Positions 43,926 through 52,326 of a DNA stretch of 64,000 bases are shown piece after piece. Numbering within the stretch: the stretch's first letter is position 1; every line of letters starts with the position of its first letter. The notes beneath the pieces were generated by a model. It made no database searches and had not been told where the DNA came from. It saw only the letters and a list, made by a program, of their open reading frames with translations. The stretch spans positions 1,302,001 through 1,366,000 of the forward strand of contig NZ_CP028941.1 in NCBI RefSeq assembly GCF_013307245.1, given 5' to 3'. The stretch comes from Polynucleobacter antarcticus. GTDB taxonomy: Bacteria > Pseudomonadota > Gammaproteobacteria > Burkholderiales > Burkholderiaceae. The translations under genes and the position numbers were made by a program.

Positions 43926-43962
43926 AATATGTAATTTTTTGCATATTGATGTTAAGTAACAT
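43926..43962. promoter_or_regulatory. Candidate operator pair between regulator and tupA
   Basis: In the 84-base divergent gap there are two symmetrical elements: AATATG-N10-CATATT (43926-43947) and ATGTTA-AG-TAACAT (43949-43962). They lie between the two start codons and are natural targets for the ModE-like regulator. Neither is an exact match to the E. coli ModE site. Confidence 0.45.
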
Positions 43963-44003
43963 GACAAATGTTAACCGAACAGACCCCCTGGAGACTAAAT
44001 AAT

Positions 44004-44828
44004 ATGAAACTCGCATTCAATCGACTATTCATAGCAGCAACAACTACCGTAGCACTACTATGTGGACCTGTAATCGCTCAAGAAAAAAGCATCATCATTT
44101 CATCGACTACCTCTACAGAGCAATCTGGCTTATTTGGTTTCATACTCCCAATTTTTAAAATGAAAACCGGAATTGATGCCAAAGTTGTCGCTGTTGGCAC
44201 AGGTCAAGCTTTAGATATTGGCCGCCGTGGCGATGCTGATATCGTGTTTGTGCATGACAGTCCTGCAGAAGTGAAGTTTGTAAATGAAGGCTTTGCAACC
44301 AAACGGAATGAAGTGATGTACAACGACTTTGTATTGCTTGGACCTAAATCTGACCCTGCCAAAATTGCGGGTGGCAAAGATATTAAAGTAGCATTTCAAA
44401 AAATGGCTGCAGCGCAAGCCCCCTTTGTTTCTCGTGGCGACAAGAGTGGCACCCATGCGGCAGAATTACGTTACTGGAAAGATGCTGGTATTGCTATTGC
44501 CCCAGGAACAAGCTGGTACAAAGAAACTGGATCTGGAATGGGTCCTGCGTTAAATACTGCCTCCGCTATGAATGGTTATATTTTGGCAGACCGTGCTACT
44601 TGGCTCTCGTTCAAAAATCGTGGCGACCTGACCATTCTTGTTCAAGGAGACCCAAAGCTCTTCAATCAATATGGCGTCATGTTAGTGAACTCGGCAAAAT
44701 TTCCCCATATCAAAAAAGCAGAGGGACAAGCCTTTATTGACTGGATCACTTCAAAGAACGGACAAGAAGTAATTGCAACCTACCAAATTGGTGGGGAACA
44801 GCTGTTCTTTCCTAATGCCAAGAGATAA
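44004..44828 (+). CDS. tupA: Tungstate-type ABC receptor TupA
   Basis: A 274-residue exported receptor. The ATG at 44004 follows GGAGA by 9 bases. After the signal peptide (ending VIAQEKS) the TupA signature ISSTTSTEQSGLFGFILP appears, then VGTGQALDIGRRGDADIVFVHD and FVSRGDKSGTHAAELRYW, all standard for tungstate receptors. Tungstate versus molybdate preference cannot be decided by eye. No tupB/tupC genes follow; a terminator closes the gene at once. Confidence 0.87.
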   Translation: MKLAFNRLFIAATTTVALLCGPVIAQEKSIIISSTTSTEQSGLFGFILPIFKMKTGIDAKVVAVGTGQALDIGRRGDADIVFVHDSPAEVKFVNEGFATKRNEVMYNDFVLLGPKSDPAKIAGGKDIKVAFQKMAAAQAPFVSRGDKSGTHAAELRYWKDAGIAIAPGTSWYKETGSGMGPALNTASAMNGYILADRATWLSFKNRGDLTILVQGDPKLFNQYGVMLVNSAKFPHIKKAEGQAFIDWITSKNGQEVIATYQIGGEQLFFPNAKR

Positions 44829-44830
44829 TA

Positions 44831-44860
44831 AAAAAGGCTCACAACATTGTGAGCCTTTTT
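44831..44860 (+). terminator. Bidirectional Rho-independent terminator
   Basis: AAAAAGGCTCACAA and TTGTGAGCCTTTTT form a perfect 14-bp hairpin with a 2-base loop, between the tupA stop and the converging gene's stop at 44879. Confidence 0.92.
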
Positions 44861-44878
44861 AGTGCTATTGCTAATGCA

Positions 44879-45460
44879 TTATTTCTTTGGCGTTACAAAA
44901 CCAATCGCTGTGTCATCCACAAACTCGACCATCACATCATCGCCAGCCTTGAATTTCTCAAGACCGAGAACGCTTTGATCAACTTTTACTCTTTGCTTTT
45001 CACCCGATGGTAATGTGAAAGTCACAACACGAGTCTTTGCATCAATCGTGGTGATCTTAACGGTTGCATAGACAGTATCGGTTGTTTCTTCAAATGGCTT
45101 TACAGATCCTTTGCCAGACATTACTACTGAACGCACACCTGAAACACCAGGTTTTGCATCCTTAGGCGCTGCTACCAGGCCTACTGCAATCGCTTGAGCA
45201 TGCTCAACTACAAACAGATCGCCCTTCTTGACCTTATCTAGGTCGTTGACTTGCTTGGCAACATTCATTTGCGCTAAATTGCCATTAGCATCCTTTAACA
45301 CCACAATGCGCTTCTTTGCGTCAACTGAATCAACAGTTGCAGTTAAAACAACTACTTCTGCAGCCAGGGGTAGCATTTTGGCTGGTGCTTGGGCAAACGC
45401 TGCACTAGCGCCAACTAGGCCAATAGAAGCAAATAATGTAGCAAGTATGGTTTTCTTCAA
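44879..45460 (-). CDS. Exported protein with two repeated beta domains
   Basis: About 193 residues. A TTG at 45460 is the better start (MKKTILATLFAS): AAGGA is 6 bases before it, but only 1 base before the ATG at 45466. After the signal peptide (ending AAFAQA) come two copies of one module: ATVDSVDAKKRIVVLKDANG to AIAVGL and VKITTIDAKTRVVTFTLPSG to AIGFVTPKK, each about 60 residues and likely small beta barrels. Function unknown; such duplicated barrels are common in exported proteins of this lineage. Confidence 0.75.
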   Translation of the reverse strand: MKKTILATLFASIGLVGASAAFAQAPAKMLPLAAEVVVLTATVDSVDAKKRIVVLKDANGNLAQMNVAKQVNDLDKVKKGDLFVVEHAQAIAVGLVAAPKDAKPGVSGVRSVVMSGKGSVKPFEETTDTVYATVKITTIDAKTRVVTFTLPSGEKQRVKVDQSVLGLEKFKAGDDVMVEFVDDTAIGFVTPKK

Positions 45461-45666
45461 GATCATTCCTTAATAAGAGGGGTTTTGGGGCATGCAGAAG
45501 GTTTGCAAGCCAATCAACTCGTGAGCCACACTAGCCATGCATCTGCTACATCAATGAAGTATATTCTTTATGAACCCTATAGCTAATGTCCAACTTAGAC
45601 ATATGACCCAAAATGAGGCTAAAAGAGTCAAGCATTGAATGCAAACCGAAGGTGTAGGATGGCGAG

Positions 45667-46125
45667 GTGATCCTCATTAAAACCTGGCCAGAAGCCCAAG
45701 ATGAAGCTTATTTCATCCGCAGAACTGTTTTTATTGAAGAACAAGGGGTTCCAGAGGAGTTGGAGCTCGATGAATTTGACCCGATTGCCCTGCATGCATT
45801 GGTCTACCATCAATCACAATGTATGGGCACAGGCCGTCTTATCCCCCTCAATACTGGCTCGAGGATAGTCCCTCTTGGGCGCATCGGCAGGATGGCGATA
45901 TTGCCCCAGTATCGCAAGCAAAATATGGGTAAGCAGCTACTCCAGCGCTTAATACAAGAAGGCCGGGATCGGGGCATTACTCATTTTGAATTGCATGCTC
46001 AGTTATCCGCTATTCCGTTCTACGAAAAATCTGGTTTTATCGCTCATGGAGCTATTTACGATGAGGCAGGGATTACGCATCGCGATATGATGTTCAATCT
46101 CTTTCCTTCAACCTATAAACCATGA
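45667..46125 (+). CDS. GNAT family N-acetyltransferase (ElaA-like)
   Basis: The product has 152 residues and starts at GTG 45667 with AGGA about 9 bases upstream. The opening FIRRTVFIEEQGVPEELELD and the acetyl-CoA loop GRIGRMAILPQYRKQNMGKQLLQ are GNAT features; PFYEKSGFIAHGAIYDEAGI is the family's closing strand. The wording is close to the ElaA group. Substrate unknown. It overlaps the thioesterase gene by 4 bases. Confidence 0.87.
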   Translation: MILIKTWPEAQDEAYFIRRTVFIEEQGVPEELELDEFDPIALHALVYHQSQCMGTGRLIPLNTGSRIVPLGRIGRMAILPQYRKQNMGKQLLQRLIQEGRDRGITHFELHAQLSAIPFYEKSGFIAHGAIYDEAGITHRDMMFNLFPSTYKP

Positions 46126-46553
46126 CCCAGATTGTTGATACCCCCTTTCTTTTTCGCGTTTGTTACTCTGATACAGATGCAGCAGGATTTGTTTACCATG
46201 CGCGGTATCTTGAAATCTTCGAGCGCAGTCGTGCACAGTGGCTCTATCAACGTGACCTTAGTCCCTCGCATTTAGTGAATGCATTCGGCATCCTATTACC
46301 GGTGCGCGAGCTATCCATGAAATTTCATAAACCCGGTCGCTTAGATGATCTCTTAAGTATCGATCAGTTGATAGAAAAGCGTGGGCGTACACAAATCACC
46401 GTTCAGCAGACTGCAACGCGCATTAACAATGCTGCAAGCGGTGATTGCGAGCCAGAATTAGTTGCGAGTGCCGTACTGCATATTGTTTGTGTTGATACCC
46501 AGACTCTGAAGCCTAAAGGCTTACCTGACTGGCTCTTCCAGATCAATCCATAA
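46122..46553 (+). CDS. YbgC/FadM-type acyl-CoA thioesterase
   Basis: A 143-residue hotdog-fold enzyme. The opening FRVCYSDTDAAGFVYHARYLEIFERSRAQW carries the catalytic Asp of the DxDxxGHVYHxxY-type motif; here it reads DTDAAGFVYHARY, with Phe in place of the usual Ile or His. It hydrolyses acyl-CoA of unknown chain type. The start overlaps the GNAT gene and the stop lies 22 bases before the next gene, so the three form a small operon. Confidence 0.88.
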   Translation: MTQIVDTPFLFRVCYSDTDAAGFVYHARYLEIFERSRAQWLYQRDLSPSHLVNAFGILLPVRELSMKFHKPGRLDDLLSIDQLIEKRGRTQITVQQTATRINNAASGDCEPELVASAVLHIVCVDTQTLKPKGLPDWLFQINP

Positions 46554-46575
46554 CTCAATATTTTTGGAAATACTT

Positions 46576-47157
46576 ATGCAAGAAGGCAAACTGCTCACCT
46601 TTGTTCAAAAACTCACTCAACTACTAGAGACACATCCAAGTGAAAAAATCATTTTCTCTCAGGGCAAGAAATTGCTAGAAGAGTTGATTGCAGTCGATGA
46701 TTGGTTACCTGAGGCCCTATCAAAATCGCACCCAGATTATTATCAGCAATATTTACTGTATGCCGATCCTATGAACCGTTTCTCGGTCGTAAGCTTTGTT
46801 TGGGGCCCTAATCAAAAAACGCCGGTCCATAACCATACAGTTTGGGGAATGATTGGGCAGTTACGTGGGCAAGAATGCGGTACTAATTACTACCAGCAAC
46901 AAGACGGAAGCTATCAAGCAGGTGAATCATCGATCTGCCACCCCGGGCAAGTAGAAACGGTGTCTCCCAATACCCATGATATTCATGCAGTGGTGAACAA
47001 TTCAAGCGATAAAACCTCAATCAGTATTCATGTATATGGGGGCAATATTGGACGTATTGAGCGTGCTGTGTTTGATATTAAGACTGGACAGCAAAAACAA
47101 TTTATCTCGGGCTATGCCAATGCTTTTACTCCGAACCTATGGCATACCGGCACCTAA
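46576..47157 (+). CDS. Thiol dioxygenase (cysteine dioxygenase/3-mercaptopropionate type)
   Basis: A 193-residue cupin. ATG 46576 with GGA seven bases upstream is preferred to the TTG at 46564. The iron site is TPVHNHTVWGMIGQLRGQE (two His), with the third His in NTHDIHAVVNNSSD. It oxidises a small thiol to a sulfinic acid. The HNHTVWG wording is typical of bacterial 3-mercaptopropionate dioxygenases, but cysteine cannot be excluded. It is downstream of the GNAT/thioesterase pair. Confidence 0.85.
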   Translation: MQEGKLLTFVQKLTQLLETHPSEKIIFSQGKKLLEELIAVDDWLPEALSKSHPDYYQQYLLYADPMNRFSVVSFVWGPNQKTPVHNHTVWGMIGQLRGQECGTNYYQQQDGSYQAGESSICHPGQVETVSPNTHDIHAVVNNSSDKTSISIHVYGGNIGRIERAVFDIKTGQQKQFISGYANAFTPNLWHTGT

Positions 47158-47284
47158 TTTACCGAGTCATTGCGTAGATAGCTTAAAATAAGATTCTTCC
47201 TGCAAACACAGTGCGTGTAGCAGTTCACCCCATTGGCCGGGATAGTCGTTTAATTGAATACGGGCCAATATCTATTTGGCCCCT

Positions 47285-48568
47285 ATGTTATTTACAGATC
47301 TCGGTTTATCAGAATCCATTCTTCGTGCTATTAATGAAGAAGGCTATACCAGCCCCACTCCCATTCAAGCAAAATCCATCCCTGCAGTTTTAAAGGGGGG
47401 AGATTTACTCGCAGCTGCCCAAACAGGCACTGGTAAAACGGCAGGCTTTACCTTGCCGATTTTGCAGCGCTTAATCAGCGCGCCTGTCACTGGCAGCGGT
47501 AAACGCGTATTACGGGTATTAATATTGACGCCCACTCGTGAGCTCGCCGCCCAAGTACAAGAGTCCGTAGTGACCTACGGCAAATATACGGGACTAAAGT
47601 CAACCGTGATCTTTGGAGGCGTAGGTGCCAATCCTCAAATTAAAGCGATTGCTGCAGGACTTGATATCCTGGTAGCCACACCAGGTCGTCTACTCGATCT
47701 GATGTCACAAAATTGCGTATCTCTTAGTGCGATTGAAATTCTAGTACTCGATGAGGCAGATCGCATGCTAGATATGGGCTTTCTAAGGGATATTAAAAAG
47801 ATCTTAGCTGCACTTCCTAAGAAGCGTCAGAACCTACTATTTTCCGCAACCTTTTCTACTGAAATTAAAGCTCTGGCTGATGGCTTATTAAATGCCCCAG
47901 AACTGATTGAAGTTGCGCGTAGCAATAGTGCCAACGAAGCGATTGCCCAATTAATCCATCCAGTTGATAGAAATCAGAAGCACCCTCTTCTAGCACATCT
48001 TATTAAGACCAATCAATGGCAACAGGTACTGGTCTTTACGCGTACTAAGCATGGTGCTAATAAATTAGTTACTCAATTGGAAAAAGATGGCATCACTAGT
48101 ATGGCCATTCATGGGAATAAGAGTCAAAGTGCGCGTACTAAAGCGTTGGCTGACTTTAAGGCTGAAAAAATTACCGTCTTAGTAGCAACGGATATTGCTG
48201 CACGCGGAATTGACATTGATCAACTGCCCCATGTCGTGAACTATGACTTACCAAATGTCTCAGAAGATTATGTTCACCGCATTGGTCGTACGGGTAGAGC
48301 CGGATCTAATGGCGTTGCAGTTTCCTTAGTGTGTGTAGACGAACATGAAATGCTCAGAGATATTGAAAAACTCATCAAACAAAAACTTCCCCAAGAAGTC
48401 ATTGTAGGATTTGAGCCTGACCCTAATGCAGTGGCACAACCTATTCAGCTCAGAAGCCAGCAACATCAGCAATCTAGAAAACCTCGGACTGGTGGCGGTA
48501 GTAGTGAGGGTGGGCGCAAGCCAGCCGCTAAACGCACTGGTGCTCCTAAGCGAAGCTTCAATAGATAA
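47285..48568 (+). CDS. rhlE: DEAD-box RNA helicase, RhlE type
   Basis: The product has 427 residues from ATG 47285 (TTG 47276 is weaker). The Q motif is followed by Walker [45 protein letters not shown] and [10 protein letters not shown]: every DEAD-box motif is intact. The C-terminal tail ([20 protein letters not shown]) is basic and Gly-rich as in RhlE. It remodels RNA in ribosome assembly and decay; the exact target is unknown. Confidence 0.9.
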   Translation: MLFTDLGLSESILRAINEEGYTSPTPIQAKSIPAVLKGGDLLAAAQTGTGKTAGFTLPILQRLISAPVTGSGKRVLRVLILTPTRELAAQVQESVVTYGKYTGLKSTVIFGGVGANPQIKAIAAGLDILVATPGRLLDLMSQNCVSLSAIEILVLDEADRMLDMGFLRDIKKILAALPKKRQNLLFSATFSTEIKALADGLLNAPELIEVARSNSANEAIAQLIHPVDRNQKHPLLAHLIKTNQWQQVLVFTRTKHGANKLVTQLEKDGITSMAIHGNKSQSARTKALADFKAEKITVLVATDIAARGIDIDQLPHVVNYDLPNVSEDYVHRIGRTGRAGSNGVAVSLVCVDEHEMLRDIEKLIKQKLPQEVIVGFEPDPNAVAQPIQLRSQQHQQSRKPRTGGGSSEGGRKPAAKRTGAPKRSFNR

Positions 48569-48611
48569 AAAATACTTGATGCTTGCTAGATAATTTATTG
48601 GGAATGTCATC

Positions 48612-48905
48612 ATGAAAGTAATTGGTTTAATTCAGCTTAGCAATCCAAGTGCCTTTGAGGAATATCGATCTCAAGTGGGGGAAACTGTTGCGCTTTATCA
48701 GGGCAAGATCACTTCCCGAGGGTCGGTAGAGGCGATCTATTGGAATGAATTGGAATGTACGCCATTTAGTGCTTACGTAGAACTCGAGTTTCCTGATACC
48801 GCATTGGCGCAGACTTGGGTAAGCAGTCCTGAGTACCAAAGCTTGTTAGCAATACGCCATCAAGCTATGAAACTTACCTTGTTTTCTGTTAATCCTGAAC
48901 CTTAA
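48612..48905 (+). CDS. DUF1330 family protein
   Basis: A 97-residue small alpha/beta protein. The start MKVIGLIQLSNPSAFEEYRSQV and FSAYVELEFPDTALAQTWVSSPEYQSLLAIRHQAM match DUF1330, a dimeric ferredoxin-like (ABM-type) fold of unknown function. It lies 43 bases after the helicase gene. The family's ligand or activity is not established. Confidence 0.82.
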   Translation: MKVIGLIQLSNPSAFEEYRSQVGETVALYQGKITSRGSVEAIYWNELECTPFSAYVELEFPDTALAQTWVSSPEYQSLLAIRHQAMKLTLFSVNPEP

Positions 48906-48934
48906 CTCCTGAGAGAATCGTAGATAAAAATAAA

Positions 48935-48966
48935 GCCTAGCTCCTTGTGAGAGCTAGGCCTGATAT
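48935..48966 (-). terminator. Terminator of the small histone-like gene
   Basis: GCCTAGCTC (48935-48943) and GAGCTAGGC (48951-48959) make a 9-bp stem; on the minus strand it is followed by a T-rich stretch (TTTATTTTTATC), so it ends the gene at 48986-49174. The DUF1330 gene converges from the other side. Confidence 0.75.
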
Positions 48967-48985
48967 CTCGTTTAGGAAATCAGAA

Positions 48986-49174
48986 TTACTTCTTGGCTTC
49001 CATCGCTTCTTTAGCAGCAGTAATTTCTTTACGACGCTCTTTACAAGCACCGGCAATCTCTTGAAGCGCTTTACGTGCTCGTGCAGCAGATGCTTTAACG
49101 CCTTTTTCAATAAACTTTTCATTTTCTGCTTTGTATGTTTCAAAAGCAGCTAACAATGTATCGTGTTGTGACAT
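48986..49174 (-). CDS. 62-residue Lys/Ala-rich helical protein (histone H1-like type)
   Basis: A small charged protein: FETYKAENEKFIEKGVKASA, then ARARKALQEIAGACKERRKE and ITAAKEAMEAKK. It is all helical and resembles the short Hc1/histone H1-like proteins annotated in several bacteria (xFEKGNKAAxxRARKALxE pattern). DNA binding is a family suggestion, not shown. AGGAGA lies about 8 bases before the ATG. An isolated gene with its own terminator. Confidence 0.6.
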   Translation of the reverse strand: MSQHDTLLAAFETYKAENEKFIEKGVKASAARARKALQEIAGACKERRKEITAAKEAMEAKK

Positions 49175-49422
49175 CTGATCTCTCCTGTTTCTGATTAATA
49201 TGCGAGTTTAGGACTCCAAATGAGTATATCCCTATAAAAAGTCATGAAATTCAGGGGGTGTACTAGGGAAAACTCTTAGATGACTAAAATCCTCCAAAAT
49301 AGTGAACATCACTTTAAGTACGTTTTAAACCACACTAAGCGCCATAAATAGGCTTTTTTATCAAGGATTAAGCACTTTAAACCCTGTAGGGCTGACCCCC
49401 ACCAAACCCTTAAAAAGAACCT

Positions 49423-51006
49423 ATGTCCATCAAAAATCAAAATTACGCATTTGTCAGAAATAAATTAGTAAACAAAGAGGAAATTGCTTTTTTAGACGTT
49501 CGCGAAGAAGGTCCGCATGCCCAAGAGCATCCCTTGTTTGCAGCGAACTTCCCCCTCTCCCGCATAGAGGTAGATGCATTTTCCAAGTTGCCCAAAAAAG
49601 ATGTGCCTATCGTTACATTAGATGATGGTGAAGGACATGCGCATCTAGCAGCTCTAAGACTCTCTGAACTCGGGTACTCTGATGTATCCATATTTGATGG
49701 AGGGGTAAAGACCTGGAAGGCTGCTGGTGGGGAAGTATTTAAAGATGTCAATGTCCCTAGTAAATCGTTTGGGGAATTTGTTGAATCTAAAAGACATACT
49801 CCATCCCTATCCGCTGAGGAAGTAAAAAAACTCATAGACGATCAAGAAGATGTAGTGGTGGTTGATGTACGCCGCTTTGATGAATATCACACTATGAGTA
49901 TTCCAACGGGAATCAGCGTACCAGGAGCAGAGCTTGTACTGCGAGTTCCTGAGATCGCACCTAACCCTAATACTAGAATCATCGTCAATTGCGCCGGCCG
50001 AACCCGCAGCATTATTGGCACACAATCCTTGATTAATGCGGGCATCCCCAATCCAGTGAGCGCGCTACGGAATGGCACTATTGGCTGGACTTTGGCTGGT
50101 CAAACATTAGATCAGGGTCAAAGTCGAAAATTTAACGATGTAAGTGATATCACTACTGAACAGGCAGCGCAGCGTGCCCGCAATGTTGCAGACGCTGCTG
50201 GGGTAAAGCGCGCAACGATGAGTGATATTGCAAAGTGGAAATTGCAAACTGAGCGCACCACTTACTTTTTTGACCCTCGCACTCCTGAAGAATATGCAGC
50301 TGGTCACTTACCAGGGTTTCGATCCGTACCGGGCGGTCAATTAGTTCAAGAAACAGAAATGGTAGCGCCAGTTCGTGGTGCACGTATTGTGTTGATGGAC
50401 CCTAGCGGAGTGCGAGCCAATATGCCTGCCTCCTGGCTTGCACAAATGGCATGGGATGTTTACGTTCTTGATGATTTGAAGATCACCGATCTGACCGAGA
50501 AGGGATCATGGAGCGCCACTCTTCCAGTAACTCCTCAGGTTCAATCGGTAGATGCTAAAACAACCGCACAGTGGTTACAAGATAAAGACACAACTATTGT
50601 CATAGACCTCAGCACCCATGCTAATTATGTCAAGGGTCATATTGCGGGGAGCTGGTATGCCTTGCGCTCAGAATTTACTCAAGCTCTTGAAAAGCTTCCC
50701 AATGCTAATCGTTACGTATTAACTAGTACTAAGGGTGATCTCGCACTATATGCCGCCCATGAAATACAGAGCCTGACTAAAGCAGCAGTGTTCGTTTTAT
50801 CTAGAGGTAATGAAGGCTGGACTCAGGCAGGCTTTGAATTAGAGAAAGGGGAGACCCATTTAGCATCACCTCCGCTCGATCGTTATAAGCGCCCGTACGA
50901 AGGCACTAGTGTTAAACCTGCGGCCATGCAAGCATATTTAGATTGGGAATACGGTCTAGTAGCACAGCTAGGCAAGGATGGTACTCATCACTTTTGGGTC
51001 TTATAA
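49423..51006 (+). CDS. Four-rhodanese-domain sulfurtransferase-like protein
   Basis: A 527-residue protein made of four rhodanese-like domains: about 10-110, 125-240, 265-360 and 370-490. Only the second has an active-site Cys (IIVNCAGRTRSIIGTQS). In the first the loop is LDDGEGHAHLA, in the third LMDPSGVRANMP and in the fourth LTSTKGDLALY, all without Cys. Such inactive repeats usually serve structure or regulation. No signal peptide is visible, so it should be cytoplasmic. The lipoprotein gene starts 11 bases after its stop. The 248-base upstream gap (49175-49422) shows nothing distinctive. Confidence 0.88.
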   Translation: MSIKNQNYAFVRNKLVNKEEIAFLDVREEGPHAQEHPLFAANFPLSRIEVDAFSKLPKKDVPIVTLDDGEGHAHLAALRLSELGYSDVSIFDGGVKTWKAAGGEVFKDVNVPSKSFGEFVESKRHTPSLSAEEVKKLIDDQEDVVVVDVRRFDEYHTMSIPTGISVPGAELVLRVPEIAPNPNTRIIVNCAGRTRSIIGTQSLINAGIPNPVSALRNGTIGWTLAGQTLDQGQSRKFNDVSDITTEQAAQRARNVADAAGVKRATMSDIAKWKLQTERTTYFFDPRTPEEYAAGHLPGFRSVPGGQLVQETEMVAPVRGARIVLMDPSGVRANMPASWLAQMAWDVYVLDDLKITDLTEKGSWSATLPVTPQVQSVDAKTTAQWLQDKDTTIVIDLSTHANYVKGHIAGSWYALRSEFTQALEKLPNANRYVLTSTKGDLALYAAHEIQSLTKAAVFVLSRGNEGWTQAGFELEKGETHLASPPLDRYKRPYEGTSVKPAAMQAYLDWEYGLVAQLGKDGTHHFWVL

Positions 51007-51017
51007 AAATCAATCGC

Positions 51018-51338
51018 ATGACTGCTCCGCGAAGACTACTGATCATATTAAGCCTCTTGCTGGGGCTAACTGCTTGTGAGCGAAACAATTACACCACTTG
51101 GATCTGTAAGAATGTAGCTGGGGAAAAATCTACTATGATCATCAAAAAAGCGCAGATGCAATTTCAGGATCGTGAGTTCGATTATTGCGGTAGTCTAGGG
51201 CCAAATAGTTATTTTGATCTAAAGTGTCTGCTATTAATTCAGGATGCCAGCAAGAGATTTACTCCTAGTACTGGGCAATTAATCAGCGATGGCAATGAGT
51301 ACCAATGTAATGCCCTACTAAAAAAATCAATACCGTAA
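51018..51338 (+). CDS. Small hypothetical lipoprotein
   Basis: A 106-residue product from ATG 51018. The lipobox is LGLTACERN (Cys19) after a short hydrophobic stretch. The mature part contains Cys in TTWICKNV, FDYCGSL, LKCLLLI and YQCNALL, an even set that may form disulfides. No family recognised. Its last codons contain A7 (51320-51326), and a Trp-rich protein begins in the -1 frame exactly there. Confidence 0.68.
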   Translation: MTAPRRLLIILSLLLGLTACERNNYTTWICKNVAGEKSTMIIKKAQMQFQDREFDYCGSLGPNSYFDLKCLLLIQDASKRFTPSTGQLISDGNEYQCNALLKKSIP

Positions 51339-51547
51339 GCCCTAAAAAGTTACTCCTGAGCAAGTGGACTGCAGCGCATCCTAGCCAAAAAAGAAAACAT
51401 TTTTTAGTCAGTAAAGTCATTCTTCCTGACTTACCTGAGCAAGCCATTGAATTCGTAGAGTTAGAAGCTGTCTTTGATCATCATACTCAGACCGTTCACT
51501 GGAGAGAGCTCATGAATCAGGAGGTATGGCTACAAGGCTGGGTGTAA
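51326..51547 (+). CDS. Trp-rich TIGR02450/DUF2389-like protein, no standard start codon
   Basis: A 73-codon open frame encodes NTVSPKKLLLSKWTAAHPSQ, KRKHFLVSKVI, EAVFDHHTQTVHWRELMN and ends EVWLQGWV. This is the pattern of the small Trp-rich family (KKLLLSKWTA, KHFLV, WRxL, WxxGW). No ATG, GTG or TTG exists between the upstream in-frame stop and these motifs. Translation could begin at ATC 51326, helped by ribosomes ending at the lipoprotein stop (51336-51338), or arise by a -1 slip on A-AAA-AAA at 51320-51326, which would fuse it to the lipoprotein. A sequence error is a third option. Function unknown. Confidence 0.75.
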   Translation: MNTVSPKKLLLSKWTAAHPSQKRKHFLVSKVILPDLPEQAIEFVELEAVFDHHTQTVHWRELMNQEVWLQGWV

Positions 51548-51548
51548 A

Positions 51549-51585
51549 AAAGCCGCCCCATTTACAAAACTCACTGGGCGGCTTT
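51549..51585 (+). terminator. Rho-independent terminator
   Basis: AAAGCCGCCC (51549-51558) pairs with GGGCGGCTTT (51576-51585), directly after the Trp-rich protein stop. It can work for both this run and the converging phasin-like gene. Confidence 0.85.
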
Positions 51586-51607
51586 GACTACTTTTAACTT
51601 CAGAATG

Positions 51608-52159
51608 CTACGATTTATCTTGAAAGCAAATTACTTTGTTTTCTTTTTCGTAGGCAGAAGATTGCCTCACATGCTCATCCACATTTTTTTCTGCGGCGTC
51701 TGCCACTTGATTCACAATTTTTCTACCCTCTTTAAACATTTTCTGTCCAGCAGTAGACATATCGTGAACAACCTTCGACAATTTATCTGCATGACCAGGA
51801 ATCTTACTCTCAGCATCCTCTAACCAGCTCACCAATGAACTGCGAACTTTTTCTAGATGCTTTTCGGTTTCGTCAGCTGCATCGTCACCAAGTCCTTTGA
51901 GTACAGCTTTGACTTTTTTCTGATAAGTCGTAGCACGCTTGGCAGCTTCTTTAGTTGCCTCTTCTTGCAAATCTTTTAACTGCTCTAAATCGCTTTTGGC
52001 AGCAGACTTGACACTCTCCATCGCATTTTTCATGCCCCATTGCATTTCTTGCATATGATGCTCAGCCAAATCCTTTGCTGCATCCATCAGTTTTTGTGAA
52101 TAAGCAAACAACTCTTTTGCTTTTGCTTGTTGCCAGGCCTGAATTTCTTTCTGATCCAT
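51608..52159 (-). CDS. Phasin-like granule-associated protein
   Basis: A 183-residue, wholly helical, charged protein with an N-terminal amphipathic part (QAWQQAKAKELFAYSQKLMD) and long coiled-coil-like helices rich in Ala, Lys and Glu. It fits the PHB-granule phasin family of Burkholderiales in size and style, although the central signature is weak. AGGAG precedes the ATG by 6-7 bases, suggesting strong expression. No PHB synthesis genes are in the window. A general apolipoprotein-like stress protein is the alternative. Confidence 0.55.
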   Translation of the reverse strand: MDQKEIQAWQQAKAKELFAYSQKLMDAAKDLAEHHMQEMQWGMKNAMESVKSAAKSDLEQLKDLQEEATKEAAKRATTYQKKVKAVLKGLGDDAADETEKHLEKVRSSLVSWLEDAESKIPGHADKLSKVVHDMSTAGQKMFKEGRKIVNQVADAAEKNVDEHVRQSSAYEKENKVICFQDKS

Positions 52160-52326
52160 TGTTTTCTCCTTCTGTGAAATTAAGTGAATAAACTAATTTT
52201 TTGCGTCTTATTTACAACTCTATACCCAATTTTGAAGCTTGCCAATACTGCTGAATCTAGCAGAGCTATTCTTCAGCTTCGTTACAAAGTAAAAAACAAA
52301 CTAACTCATGGGCATTATTCATTAAA

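Noticed and set aside
48947..49153. Plus-strand frame opposite the small Lys/Ala-rich protein
   Set aside because: It is the complement of a low-complexity coding region, rich in Phe, Ser and Cys, with no start signal.
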